Positions 1-9,255 of a stretch of DNA of 64,000 nucleotides are shown piece after piece. Origin of the DNA: Chondrus crispus (Eukaryota; Rhodophyta; Florideophyceae; Gigartinales; Gigartinaceae); NCBI RefSeq assembly GCF_000350225.1, contig NW_005178745.1:244793-308792 (forward strand), written 5' to 3'. Position 1 is the stretch's first letter; each line of letters starts with the position of its first letter. A program made the translations under genes and the position numbers. The notes under the pieces are model-generated. The model did not search any database. It had not been told where the DNA came from and saw only the letters and a list, made by a program, of their open reading frames with translations.

Positions 1-420
1 TTGTGGGCCGTTACCACTGCGGAGACGTAATTCTTGACTGATCCGCCAGCAATCGTGCCTGAGTCGAAGAGCCAACCGAGGTACCGGAGCAGAGATCCTT
101 CATCCGCAGCCCATGGGTCGATCCTTTCCAACGTACAGAACGTAGTCCACTTCTGCCAGAATCGCTCATTGTTCTTCCAGGTGTTGGGCGCACGAGCGCG
201 GTGAATCAGACCAGCGATAGTAGTTCCTCCGCCTGAGATTCCAACTCCGGCGGCGCGTAGAACTGAGCCCCGTAGCGCGGCGGCTAGCGGAAGCTGCTGC
301 GTATCGTCCAGATGGCTATTTTCCACGGTGGGGCCGGCAGGTGCTGTGGGGCCCACAATGGGGGTAGATAGACGTCTGGCGCCTGAAACAGCTGAAACGT
401 TCCGATTTCCTTGAGGCGAC
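1..420 (-). CDS. Tyrosine recombinase, N-terminal part (partial, runs off window)
   Basis: This minus-strand frame overlaps the end of the RT-RNase H gene and stays open to the window edge. It reads as the N-terminal, SAM-like core-binding domain of a YR, with helices such as GSLLRYLGWLFDS and GSVKNYVSAVVTAH, typical of the DNA-clamping half of these enzymes. The catalytic half with the R..H..R..Y residues would lie outside the window. In YR retrotransposons this enzyme integrates the circular DNA copy in place of a DDE integrase. The start is not set by the sequence; 420 is only where I stopped tracing the open frame. Confidence 0.7.
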
Positions 421-2224
421 GACACCACGACTGAGCGGGCCACCACGGGGTGACCAGGAGACCCTGTGCCGTTTCCTGGATGATCTTTTCCACGACAAGT
501 GGGATGAGCTTGAGCGGGGGATTCCAGAAGTTGATCGTTTGTCCCCAGTGTTGCTGTAGCGCATCGATTCCTGAGGATCCCGGTGAGCGGTAGCGGCTGT
601 TGAACCGGCGGCAGATCGTTGATTCTTGATCCGCGAACCGGTCGATTGTTGGATCCATCTCGCGTAAGAGCGCCCTGATTGTCCGGGTGTTGATCCTCCA
701 GTCGTCCAGTGAACGCAAGCGAGAGAGGCGATCTGCGAAGCGGTTGACGGCAGAAGGGACGTATCGTGACTCGATTGAGATTCCCAGCTTGAGCAATACC
801 CTGTGTAGCGCCCGCAGTTCCTTCATTAGGGCTGGTGAGCGCGTGGTCATCGTGTTGAGTATGTGGACCACGGCCTGATTGTCCTCCCATACGCGGAAAT
901 GGGTCCCCTTGCGAAGGTCGTCTGCGAATGCCTTCAGATTGTCCGTTACTGCCCTGAGTTCCAAAAAGGTGATGGGCTTTGTCCGCAGATGCGGATCCCA
1001 GAGTCCTTTTGCTTCCCAGACCCTTGGTTCCCCCATCCTGAGGTCGTGTCCCAGTGTCCCTCCCATCCCAATTGAGGTTGATGCATCGGAATGCATTGCC
1101 ATTGAGGCCGTTTGGTGATGGAGAGGGCGCGTAGACGGTGATTTGACCAGTTCTTTCCAATGTATCAGATCCCGGATGGCTGCGTGTTTGAGCTTCACGC
1201 GCCGCTTCGTTGGGCCCCGTAGTGAGTCGTACAGAGACCTGGTGTAGAAGCGGGCGAGCGGCATGGCCAGAGAACATGAGATGGCTACTCCGAGGAAGTG
1301 GCGTAACAAAGATGTTTCCACCAACCGACGGTTCTGTCGGGCTTGTTGTAGCAGTTTCCGAGCGATAGCCTGAATCTTCTGAATCCGTTTGTCCGTGATC
1401 CCGAACACTTGGGCCTTGGTGTCTATCACAAAACCGAGGTGGTCCAATCGTTGCGACCCGTCCCAGCAGCCTTTGCCTGGCTTTCTGCGAAGACCGGTTT
1501 TCTGCAGTAGTTGGTCCAGGAGCCGCTGGGCTCTTCGGAGTTCGGAGTGACCTTGAACAGCTACCAGAAAATCGTCCATGTACGGGTGGATGCGAAGATT
1601 GAGCCGGTCCCTGATGTACTCGACGAAAGGTCGCATGAACTTGACGAAGTAGAACGGAGATAGCTTCCATCCAAACGGTAGGGCGATACAGCGAAAGTAG
1701 CGTCCATCGATCCTGAAGAGAAACCAGTTGCGGATAGCCGGATGTAGCCTGAAATGATGGTACCCCTTCTCTATGTCGAACGAGAGCAGGTGGTCGTTCG
1801 GCTTGATTTCCAGAGCAAAGGATTCCAGTGTTTCCATTTTGACGGGAACAGACCGAAAGAGATCTGACTGTCGCTTGAGGTTGACGACCAATCGTCGCTT
1901 TTCCGTGCGCACGATGAAGGCGTTGGAGATAGGGAATCCTTGCTTGTTGAGGCGGTGAGCCTCTACCGGGGAGATTTCCTCGTAGATGCGGCGGCGCGTG
2001 GCATCGGTGAGCTCGTTGCGTAGCCAGTCCAAATCTAGAGGTTCCACCGGGATTTCGGGGAGTACAAAGCGTGTGGCCAATTTGGCTGAGTTGACCGGCT
2101 TTTCGTACACCCCGAACTTGATGGTTCGGACTAGGAAGTCCGGAGCCCTGAGCCCTTCGGCCCAGAAACGTGCTTGGCGGTGTGGGTTTCGCCATAGCAC
2201 TGAAGGGTCCGGTTTGCGGACCAT
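284..2224 (-). CDS. Reverse transcriptase-RNase H of DIRS-like element
   Basis: The 646-codon ORF carries an RT palm with the YMDDFLVA active-site box (third and fourth residues DD, minus strand near 1.57 kb) and the preceding FDIEKGYHHFRL box, as in DIRS/Ngaro RTs. It is followed by an RNase H-like domain with HSDAS, VWEDNQAVVHIL and NRFADRLSR. The protein copies element RNA to DNA in a cytoplasmic or nuclear particle. Its ATG overlaps the stop of the upstream gag-like gene as TAATG, so translation may depend on termination and re-initiation. Its 3' end overlaps the recombinase frame. No integrase domain is present, which separates it from Ty3/gypsy pol. Confidence 0.88.
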   Translation of the reverse strand: MVRKPDPSVLWRNPHRQARFWAEGLRAPDFLVRTIKFGVYEKPVNSAKLATRFVLPEIPVEPLDLDWLRNELTDATRRRIYEEISPVEAHRLNKQGFPISNAFIVRTEKRRLVVNLKRQSDLFRSVPVKMETLESFALEIKPNDHLLSFDIEKGYHHFRLHPAIRNWFLFRIDGRYFRCIALPFGWKLSPFYFVKFMRPFVEYIRDRLNLRIHPYMDDFLVAVQGHSELRRAQRLLDQLLQKTGLRRKPGKGCWDGSQRLDHLGFVIDTKAQVFGITDKRIQKIQAIARKLLQQARQNRRLVETSLLRHFLGVAISCSLAMPLARFYTRSLYDSLRGPTKRRVKLKHAAIRDLIHWKELVKSPSTRPLHHQTASMAMHSDASTSIGMGGTLGHDLRMGEPRVWEAKGLWDPHLRTKPITFLELRAVTDNLKAFADDLRKGTHFRVWEDNQAVVHILNTMTTRSPALMKELRALHRVLLKLGISIESRYVPSAVNRFADRLSRLRSLDDWRINTRTIRALLREMDPTIDRFADQESTICRRFNSRYRSPGSSGIDALQQHWGQTINFWNPPLKLIPLVVEKIIQETAQGLLVTPWWPAQSWCRRLKEIGTFQLFQAPDVYLPPLWAPQHLPAPPWKIAIWTIRSSFR

Positions 2225-3213
2225 TACTTGGAGCTAGACCCGGAAGAGCCTGAGCCTCCTGAATTGGGGTTCCGCGGCGGATACCGCTGCGCCCCTTTTC
2301 CTGAAAGTCCCCTTGAGACACGTCCTGTAGCCTGTGTTCCTGAGTTGCGAGCAGCTTGTTTGTTGAATTCCTTGGCGTAGGCCTGGGAGCGGAGTTCGGC
2401 AAACTTCTCCTTGGTGTCCCTGTAGAGTTGGGACACGTAGGGCTGATCCTGTTCGCGTAGGTACTTCTGGAGAAGTACCGCCTCGGACTTGCCTGATTCC
2501 ACCGAGTCTGAGAAGAAGTCGACTCGCTCCTGCACTCGTTCGTACGAGGCTTGGAGGTAGTGGTGCAGGACTGAAAAGGCCTCAGTAGCGGCTTGAGTGT
2601 TTCCAGTGGACAGGGCCTCCGCCACCTTGTGAGATGCGGCGAGGGCAGTTTCCGTGTTGTAACCGACGTTCCAGAGTACCTCAGCTTCCCAACCGTCCCT
2701 GGTGTCCAATTCCTTGATGCGCCCGAACAGCTTCTCGTTTTCCGGGATGAAGCGTTTGGCGGGGAATGGGGCCTGGGTAGCGGGTTTCTGAAAGAGGTTG
2801 AGTTTTCCAGTTTCCCCGTACTGTTGGCGGGTAGCGACGGTGTCAGCGATTCCTTGAGCAGTCGGAGCTGGAAGTGTGAACTGAAGTCCCCTGTCGGCGT
2901 AGACGGCGTGAGCAGACGAGAGCTGCGGTGGGGCAGGGCCCGCGTGGGGGGTCCTGGCACCCGGTTCCTCGGCGGCTTGTTGAGCCGGCGGAGCGGCTGG
3001 ATCCTCAGCGGTAGCGGCGATAGGATCCGTACCAGCGGGGCGGTTCTGGAGCAGCGAGAGAATCTGGGCGACCTGCGTTTCCAGAGAGTTGACCTTGTTG
3101 ACGAGAGCGGCAGACGGAGGGCGACTGGTAGAAGGCTGGTTTTCCAAAGTGGGCACTGGACCAGAGATGCCTGCGGATCCGGACGAAGACTGAACTTCTT
3201 CAGCATTAGGCAT
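2224..3213 (-). CDS. Gag-like protein of DIRS-like element
   Basis: The frame is open further upstream, but the first ATG is at 3213 (MPNAEEVQSS), which I take as the start. The N-terminal third is rich in Pro, Ala, Ser and Gln, with a short heptad-like stretch (VNKVNSLETQVAQILSLLQ). The middle is an alpha-helical region resembling a capsid domain, and the C-terminus is a basic Gly/Ser-rich tail (SGKGAQRYPPRNP, then SGGSGSSGSSS) suited to binding RNA. There is no zinc knuckle, which is common in YR retroelement gags. Assignment rests mainly on position before RT. The stop overlaps the RT start by one base. Confidence 0.65.
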   Translation of the reverse strand: MPNAEEVQSSSGSAGISGPVPTLENQPSTSRPPSAALVNKVNSLETQVAQILSLLQNRPAGTDPIAATAEDPAAPPAQQAAEEPGARTPHAGPAPPQLSSAHAVYADRGLQFTLPAPTAQGIADTVATRQQYGETGKLNLFQKPATQAPFPAKRFIPENEKLFGRIKELDTRDGWEAEVLWNVGYNTETALAASHKVAEALSTGNTQAATEAFSVLHHYLQASYERVQERVDFFSDSVESGKSEAVLLQKYLREQDQPYVSQLYRDTKEKFAELRSQAYAKEFNKQAARNSGTQATGRVSRGLSGKGAQRYPPRNPNSGGSGSSGSSSK

Positions 3214-3379
3214 AATGCGCGATTTTGTTGAGAGCCGGCCGTGACGATGATCCGTCTGGAGCTTGTTGAGTTGTGTAACTAGAAACAAGCGACGACTTGA
3301 GGAAGAAAGAAGAGTGGTGAGAGAGAGTTTGACGTGCCTCTCTTATACAGCCCTGTTTTCGGACAGTGGCCGAATTTCC

Positions 3380-3670
3380 ATTTCTGCCAAGTTCCATGAC
3401 GCGAATGAAGAATCATTCGCAATCATTGCCAAGTTATCGTGGGGGTGCCAAACCATTGCGTGTGACTTGGTGATGATTCATTTTTGTGCCAAGTGTTGAT
3501 TACGCGAACGAAGAACAGCACCAAGTCATTCGTGACTTGGTGCTGATTTTTTGCTTTTGACAAGTTCTTCATTACGCGAACGAAGAATCATTCCAAATCA
3601 TGGCGGGTGGCTTGGCGCTGACTTGTGGCCAAGTCATCCTGACTTGGCTTTCTGCGGCTGAAATGGTCCA
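3380..3670. repeat. Degenerate tandem repeats upstream of element 1
   Basis: About three imperfect units of 85-100 bp share GCGAACGAAGAATCATTC and CCAAGT...ACTTGG cores (for example near 3400, 3495 and 3570). The ACTTGG/CCAAGT halves can pair with one another. They lie just upstream of the gag-like gene of element 1 and may be its leader or promoter repeats. I cannot assign a function from sequence alone. Confidence 0.5.
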
Positions 3671-3864
3671 CTTGATTTCCACTTCCTTCTGAGTTGTCGT
3701 GCGTTCCAACCGAAAAGCCCCCTTGTCCAAATTCACATTTCAATTGCCAATGAATGCACTAAAACTCATTTTTTGTTCACAAAAAAGAAAAATATGACTC
3801 TGACACAAAAAATAATTTCCGGAGGCGCCCAATTTCTGCACATCTAAATACAGCACGCACAGAT

Positions 3865-4000
3865 CGGACCTGTATCAGTCTGATCGCACTGTAATGCCCC
3901 CCGCCGCTGTATGCTCCCGCTGAAAACAAACAGCCGCCGCCGTATCAGCGGGAGCAGCTGCGCAACAACCGACGGTCGAGATAGTCAATCGTTTCTCGCA
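3865..4000 (+). repeat. Split direct repeat A1 of element 2
   Basis: This repeat begins CGGACCTGTATCAGTCTGAT and recurs almost exactly at 8928-9062. It holds an internal inverted repeat, GCTCCCGCTGA paired with TCAGCGGGAGC, separated by about 21 bases, which could form a stem-loop near the element terminus. Confidence 0.85.
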
Positions 4001-4078
4001 AGACCGAGAAACGAGTTCCCCGTGCATCACAGCGCGGCGGTTTGACACACCTTTCCCGAAGCGGTATCGCCGATCGAG

Positions 4079-5134
4079 ATGTCAGGAGAAGAGCAGCAGG
4101 CACCTACCGATCAAGGGAACCCTTCTGGGGTCTCATTGCCTGCGCTCGACGCAGCCACAAGCGCTGCCATCTCAGCACTTGTTGCTGAGCAACTGAAAGT
4201 CGCACTACAGGCCCTGCAACCGAATGCAGGGGCCGTATCGACAGACCCGATCGCGGACCCGCCAGTAACAGCCGCCCTCCCCGCCGATTCCGCGCCCGGT
4301 CTCGTCTCCTCTGGCGATCCGTAAGGGCCCGCTCCGCCTCCGACTTCGGGAGGCGCGCCAGTTGGCCAGGATCCCGACGGAGAAGAAGACGGAGACGAAG
4401 ACGAAGAAGATCTCGACTTCGCCCCCGGGGAGCTCAACGGCGAGGGAGCGCAGGCGTTTACCGACGCCTGGTACGCCGAGCGGAGAGGGCAACCAATCCC
4501 TGTTCGCTTCGAGATCCCCCGCCGTTTCGAAAGCCGCTTTCCGGTGTGTTTCGATCCGGATACGGTCGAGCACTACCGCACCTTCCGGGGGGTCCAGGCG
4601 AGCCCAGGGAGAGCTAGCGAGGCCGGGACACTCTACGTCGCCGCCGCCTACCTCTTCCAAGTCTCTAACGAGCTCGCAGAGGTTGTCAGTTCCCTATCGT
4701 CCATCGTCCCCCGCGTCGAGTCCCCGGCCGCTCGGGAAGAACTCCGCGAGGCCGCCTACCGGATCTCCGACGTACAGCTCTGCTCCTTCGGGGTGTACGA
4801 GATCACCGCGTCGAAGTACGAGGTACTGTGCGGTCGGCAAGGTGCCGCTGGCGTTGCGGACCCTGAGCTCCTATCGGCCTACATCGACCTCCCCGCGTCC
4901 TTTAGCTCCGCTGGGCGCCAGGCCTTCCGGAGACAGCAGGTCCAGGCAATCCGCTACGTGGCGCAGGTCGCCGGGCGTCGCCGCGGACCAAACGCGGCGA
5001 GCGCTCAGCTTCGGGGAGGAAATACCCCCGCCGTTCCCACCTCACCCAGCGCCGGAGCACCGTCCGGTACGGGAGGGCGGGGTCGCGGTCGCGGACGCTC
5101 TAGACGGGGTGGCAGGGGCGGCAGGGGCCAGTGA
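4079..5134 (+). CDS. Gag-like region of YR element 2 (fossil)
   Basis: The region starts at an ATG at 4079 (MSGEEQQAPTDQGNPSG), 79 bp after repeat A1. It has an Ala/Pro/Gln-rich N-terminus, an acidic stretch, then a helical capsid-like part and a basic Gly/Arg-rich tail (GRGRGRSRRGGRGG) likely to bind RNA. The product has no zinc knuckle. Identification is by position before RT and by composition. The region is not fully open. Confidence 0.55.
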
Positions 5135-6434
5135 GCCCCGCAATGGTCCCGCAGGCCCCGCCCTCGGTCAGCGTGGGGAAGTCGCACGCCGCGTGGACAG
5201 CGTTGGGCGCGACGCCGTGGCTTGTGCGCCAGCTGCGGTTCGGCCTGCAGCTCCCGTGGACCGGGGCGGTCCCGTACCGGCGCCCTCGGGCGTACCCAAT
5301 GGGGCGAGAGGACGGGGCATTTGCGCAGCTGGAGGTGGAGCGCTGGCTGCGGAAGGGGTTCGTCCGGTCGGCCACTGCCGCGGAATCGCGGGGGCTGATG
5401 CGAGCCGGGCATGTGTTCCCCTCGTTTGTGACCCAGTCGGCGGGCAAGAGCCGACTGGTGATCGACTACAACCGCGCAAACGATTGCATGGAGGCGAGGA
5501 CGTTCGGTATGGACCAGCTCTCGGACCTCGCCTCCTTGCTGCGGCGGGGGGCCCACATGTTCAAGGTCGATATCAAGGACGCGTACTATCACCTCCGCCT
5601 ACGCGCGGGCGACGGGCAGCGGCTCGCCTTCTTCGTTGGGAGCCGCGTCTACGTGCCCCTCTGCCTGAACTGTGGCCTCGGTGTCGCACCCTGGTTCTTC
5701 ACCAAGGCCATGGCGCCCGTCGTCGGCTTTCTGCGCCGCCTCGGCCACCGCGCCTTCTCGTATCTCGACGACTTCTTCGGCGCGACGAAGCCGCGCCGAC
5801 CGGGGGAGGCGACGGGCACGGACGCGACGCGGGACCTAGGGCGCGTCATGGCCCTGCTTTTCGACAAGCTCGGCCTGACGTTGCACCCCGACAAGAGCTT
5901 CTTCGGGGGCGCGAGGAGGATCGAGATCCTCGGGATCCTCGTCGACACGGAGAAGGAGCAATTCCTCCTCTCCCCGAAGAAGCTGGCCGCGATCGAGAAG
6001 AGCGCGGCGCGGCTTCTGCGCTACGCGGCCCAGCACCGGCGGTTCGTCAGGCGGAAGGACGTCGAACGGTTCGCCGGGCTGGCAAACGCCAGCGCGCCGG
6101 CGGTCGTAGACTGCCGTCTATGTCTGCGCGAGCTCTTGACGGCGCTCGGCGCGGGTGCACGCATGTCAGGGGAGACGGAACGGACGCGCAGCGCGCGCGA
6201 AGCGCGCGCGAAAATGTCGCCTGCGTGCGGGCGCTTCGCGCGCGCAAAAATTTCGCCTGCGGCGGGCACCGGCTCGCACATCGCTGCGCGCGTCCTGCGG
6301 TCGGCCGCTGCGCGGCCGAGACCGCGCGACGACCTCCCTCCGGACTTGGCGCTCGCTCGTGCATCGCCGCTCCAGGAGCGCGCGCGGCGCGCGCGCAGGA
6401 CCCCCACCTGTCCCACGCCGCCACGCGCGACCTG
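5131..6434 (+). CDS. Reverse transcriptase region of YR element 2 (fossil)
   Basis: The protein shows RT boxes in order: SRLVIDYNRAND, FKVDIKDAYYHLRL, and the active-site box SYLDDFFGA near 5.76 kb. The first ATG (MVPQAPPSV) lies at 5143, eight bases past the gag-like stop, again a spacing compatible with re-initiation. The downstream RNase H part is separated by the solo LTR at 6440. Base composition is very GC-rich, unlike the flanking LTR. Confidence 0.8.
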
Positions 6435-6439
6435 CAGTG
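6435..6439. repeat. Target duplication CAGTG, left copy
   Basis: CAGTG directly precedes the solo LTR and is repeated immediately after it at 7121-7125. A 5-bp duplication is what Ty3/gypsy integrases make. Confidence 0.9.
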
Positions 6440-7120
6440 TGTAGTATAACCCCCCCTGGGGCTTTTTAGTTAGATTAGATCAACAACGGGGTCCAATACT
6501 GTAGAGCCCGATGCTCTACAGTACTACCGCGCGTGGCCACGTGTACCCCTCGGGTACAGGGCGCACGCGTGCACACGTGTACACTTGTATCGCGCGGGAC
6601 GGAAGCGCACACACACGTGTACTGTCAGCCACGATGGCTGACAGTATCACAGTACGGTCCGATCCGTGCTACAGTAGACCACTACAGTACATCGGTACTG
6701 TAGTGTTATAGGTTGTTTTGTATATTAAATATGGAGCGGACCGGCGGCGGTGGAGGAGGACAAGCACGGACTTGTCACCTACCGACCGTCAAGGTCCCAC
6801 TTCCCGCTTATTCTAAGGTAGCGCTCGCGAACTACCTTAGAGCGGCACCGAGCGCGGGTTGAGGACGCACGCGGTACGCCCACGAGCCGGCTCCGCCTCC
6901 GCCCGTCGGTACTGGATCATTACCCAGTACCGCGCCGGGGCGTCGAGGCGTCGAACCGCTCGCGCGTACCAGCGTCCTCCCCGTTCCCGCTCTACCACGC
7001 TACCCGGGCCCGCTGCCCGGTGCCGTTAGCTAGTGTCCCGCTTCACCCCCGTCTTCCCGATCGACAAGGGTCTCAGTCGAACTGTGCATACCCCCTATCG
7101 CTGGGGGTGTTTATGCTACA
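6440..7120. mobile_element. Solo LTR of the element-C Ty3/gypsy family
   Basis: The 681-bp unit begins TGTAGTATAACCCCCC and ends TGGGGGTGTTTATGCTACA, so the ends are TG...CA and inverted to each other. It is flanked by CAGTG on both sides. Its interior matches the LTRs of element C (38476-38906 and the right end near 63276): a CACGTG-rich block, TGTATATTAAATA, GGAGCGGACCGGCGGCGGTG and GCTCTACCACGCTACC blocks recur in the same order. It sits between the RT and RNase H parts of YR element 2. A solo LTR normally arises by LTR-LTR recombination. Confidence 0.9.
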
Positions 7121-7125
7121 CAGTG
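7121..7125. repeat. Target duplication CAGTG, right copy
   Basis: This is the second copy of the 5-bp duplication flanking the solo LTR. Confidence 0.9.
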
Positions 7126-7591
7126 GTGGACGCGGCTCGCGTCCAACCCGCACGTTGGCTGCGCGATATGGCCGGCCCCGGACGTGTGCGTGTTCACGGA
7201 CGCGAGCATGTCCGGGTGGGGGGCAGCGTGGCAAGGAGAGGTGCCGGCGTCGGGGTTTTTCTCCGAGGCCGCGGAGGGGGCGCACATCAACCAGCTCGAG
7301 TTGAGCGCGGCCTTGCTGGCGCTTCGTCGGTTCCTACCGTTCGCTCGACGCCGACACGTGCTACTAGTAATTGATTCGCTGGTGACAGCGCATATCGTGC
7401 GAAATTACACAAGCCGGTCTCCGCGTCTTCTCTCCAAGCTGCGCCTCCTCCGCGATCTGTGCGAGACGAATGGGATCACGCTGTCAACGCGCCACCTACC
7501 ATCCGTCCTCAACTGCTGGGCGGACCGCTTGTCACGGCGGCGAGACCGTTACGACTGGGCGATCCCGCGCGACGCGCGACTGCTGCTTTAG
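7126..7591 (+). CDS. RNase H-like region of YR element 2 (fossil)
   Basis: The frame shows the RNase H-like signature VCVFTDASMSGWGAAWQ, then HINQLELSAALLALRRF, VIDSLVTAHIVRNY and LNCWADRLSRRRD, matching the RNase H that follows RT in element 1 and in DIRS/Ngaro elements. It would remove template RNA during reverse transcription. It is parted from the RT by the solo LTR. Its 3' end overlaps the recombinase frame by about 130 bp. Confidence 0.8.
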
Positions 7592-8877
7592 CGCCGCTTC
7601 GCGGCGCCGCTCGTCCCCGTCGACGGACACGCGCTCCCAGGCCGCATGCCCCCGCTGGGTTCCTACCCGCTGGTCGCTCCGCGCCCGGCGCTGCTGGGCG
7701 TCTGGGCGCGATTCCTGTCTTCTCGCGCCGGGGTCCTCGTCGCCCCGCACTGGCCACGCCAGCAATGGTACCAGTCCGCCGCGGCCGTCTCCGCTCCCGA
7801 GCCTCTTCCGCATTCTATCACAGCAACGTGGAAGAGCGTCTCGTTCGCCTTCAGACCACCGCACGCCGCCGCTGGCAGGAGCAGGGCACGGCCGCCGCGG
7901 CACGCTCCCTAGGCGCGCGCCGTGGTGCTGCGCAGGCGGCTCATTTGCTGGGCCGGAACCTGGCGTCCAGTACGCAGGCTTCCTACCAGCAGCACTGGGA
8001 GGCCCTCGTCGCCTACTGCCGTCTCGACGGCGTGCCCGCGCTCCCCGCCACCCCTGTGACCGTTGCTTGCTATGTTGGCCATCTCTTCGGCAAGGGCACG
8101 GTGCGGGGTGGGTCTCTACGGCCCTATGTGGCGGCGATCGGCTCCCAGCACCGCCGGTTCGGCCTGGACTACCCTACGCAGGATCCCTTGGTCACTACCA
8201 ACCGTCGAGGATACGTCGCCAACGATGCCGCCCGTGCAGGGGGCCCTCCGAAGCGTTCCGCTCCGCTCCCCCCCGCTTGCGCTCTCACGGCGCTCCGCCG
8301 CGCGTTGGGTGCTACGAATGCACCAGACCTGCAGCGCTGGGGGGTGGTCGCGCCTGCGTTCTTGCTCTGCACGCGCCCGACGAGCCTCCGCTTGCTCCGT
8401 CGGCGCGATGTGCAGCTTGGACCGCATGACGTCACCCTCCAAATGGTGATCTTCAAGTATGGCGAACGCGGAAACGCGCCGCGCATCGCCTTACGGATCC
8501 CGTTTCCGTCGCTGCCTGACCCCGTCTACTCGCTGCTCGTCCAGCTTGGGACCGCGGCTGCTAGTCCCGATGCCTACCTGTTTCCGGGCCGCGCGCCGTC
8601 CACGCCGATCACCGCCGCCGCTCTCCGAGCTACGCTCGCCGCGCTCGTCGCGGATCTGCGCCCTCCGGCGGGCACGAAGTTCACCGCGCGCTCGCTGCGC
8701 AGCGGTAGGATCTCCGCGGCGTACGCTGTTGGTGTTCGGTTGGCGACCATCATGCGCCTTTCGAATCACACCTCGGCCGAGGTTCTGCACAAGCACTACC
8801 TGGACGCGCTGGTGCCGGCTACGCCTTCTGAACGGGTATTCTTTGGGCGCTTCGCGCCTCCTGCTGGCCGTCTGTAG
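7459..8877 (+). CDS. Tyrosine recombinase of YR element 2
   Basis: An N-terminal core-binding domain (LASSTQASYQQHWEALVAYC and PVTVACYVGHLF) is followed by the catalytic domain. The catalytic domain ends TARSLRSGRISAAYAVG...LSNHTSAEVLHKHYLDAL, the R-S-G...H..H..Y pattern of YR retroelement integrases, with the tyrosine of HKHY as the likely nucleophile. The enzyme inserts the circular element copy by site-specific-type recombination. The open frame begins inside the RNase H gene; the recombinase homology itself begins near 7.85 kb, so the true start is uncertain. The stop lies about 25 bp before repeat B1. Confidence 0.85.
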   Translation: MRDEWDHAVNAPPTIRPQLLGGPLVTAARPLRLGDPARRATAALAPLRGAARPRRRTRAPRPHAPAGFLPAGRSAPGAAGRLGAIPVFSRRGPRRPALATPAMVPVRRGRLRSRASSAFYHSNVEERLVRLQTTARRRWQEQGTAAAARSLGARRGAAQAAHLLGRNLASSTQASYQQHWEALVAYCRLDGVPALPATPVTVACYVGHLFGKGTVRGGSLRPYVAAIGSQHRRFGLDYPTQDPLVTTNRRGYVANDAARAGGPPKRSAPLPPACALTALRRALGATNAPDLQRWGVVAPAFLLCTRPTSLRLLRRRDVQLGPHDVTLQMVIFKYGERGNAPRIALRIPFPSLPDPVYSLLVQLGTAAASPDAYLFPGRAPSTPITAAALRATLAALVADLRPPAGTKFTARSLRSGRISAAYAVGVRLATIMRLSNHTSAEVLHKHYLDALVPATPSERVFFGRFAPPAGRL

Positions 8878-8900
8878 CCCTCCGACCAGTCTCGACACTT

Positions 8901-8928
8901 GGCAATTCCTCGCGCGGGCATCGGTTAC
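8901..8928 (+). repeat. Split direct repeat B1 of element 2
   Basis: A 28-bp unit starts GGCAATTCCTCGCG and runs into A2 without a gap. It recurs exactly at 9228-9255. A circular intermediate joining the outer ends would recreate this same B-A junction. Confidence 0.85.
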
Positions 8929-9062
8929 GGACCTATATCAGTCTGATCGCACTGTAATGCCCCCGCCGCTGTATGCTCCCGCTGAAAACAAACAGCCGCC
9001 GCCGTATCAGCGGGAGCAGCTGCGCAACGACCGACGGTCGAGATAGTCAATCGTTTCTCGCA
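8928..9062 (+). repeat. Split direct repeat A2 of element 2
   Basis: This is a nearly identical copy of A1 (3865-4000), including the GCTCCCGCTGA/TCAGCGGGAGC inverted repeat. It is placed after B1, as in Ngaro/PAT-type elements. Confidence 0.85.
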
Positions 9063-9227
9063 CCCGCCCGTCCCGCTCCTCGCGGCGGGCCGCGCTCTCT
9101 GGTGCCAATCGTCTCTGTGTGTGCCAGTCACACTTTCTGTACTTACGTCTAGAATTGTTCCTTTTACCTGCGTTACTTCATAACGACCTAAACCCCAGAT
9201 ATTACTCCTGAAATAAATCTGTGTTAA

Positions 9228-9255
9228 GGCAATTCCTCGCGCGGGCATCGGTTAC
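9228..9255 (+). repeat. Split direct repeat B2, right end of element 2
   Basis: This is an exact repeat of B1. Sequence after 9255 is unrelated to A1/A2, so I take it as the right terminus. Confidence 0.8.

Larger units (their letters stand above)
1..3300 (-). mobile_element. DIRS-like tyrosine-recombinase retrotransposon (element 1), cut by window start
   Basis: Three genes lie in the order gag-like, RT-RNase H, tyrosine recombinase, all on the minus strand. This order, together with the lack of an integrase or aspartic protease, is the known layout of YR retrotransposons (DIRS/Ngaro/PAT group). The recombinase end runs off the window, so the 3' terminal repeats are not visible. Within the window all three frames look open, so the copy may be fairly young. 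The 5' flank (about 3.38-3.67 kb) holds short tandem repeats that may be part of its leader. Confidence 0.85.
3865..9255 (+). mobile_element. YR retrotransposon with split direct repeats (element 2)
   Basis: Gag-like, RT, RNase H and tyrosine recombinase regions lie in order on the plus strand. The ends form the A1...B1-A2...B2 pattern of Ngaro/PAT-type YR elements: A1 3865-4000, B1 8901-8928, A2 8928-9062 and B2 9228-9255. A1 and A2 are nearly identical, and B1 and B2 are identical over 28 bp. No target duplication flanks it, as expected for recombinase insertion. A Ty3/gypsy solo LTR interrupts it at 6440-7120. It is a fossil with a few breaks in the gag-RT part besides that insertion; the near-identical repeats suggest modest age. 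Confidence 0.85.

Noticed and set aside
4111-4660. Long minus-strand frames opposite the YR element gag
   Set aside because: They are antisense shadows in very GC-rich coding DNA and show no family motif.
5005-6424. Several Arg/Ala-rich minus-strand frames
   Set aside because: They lie opposite RT codons, have low complexity and carry no recognisable domain.
6440-7120. Possible intron between RT and RNase H of the YR element
   Set aside because: The segment has TG...CA inverted ends, a 5-bp duplication and matches the LTRs of element C, so it is an insertion, not an intron.
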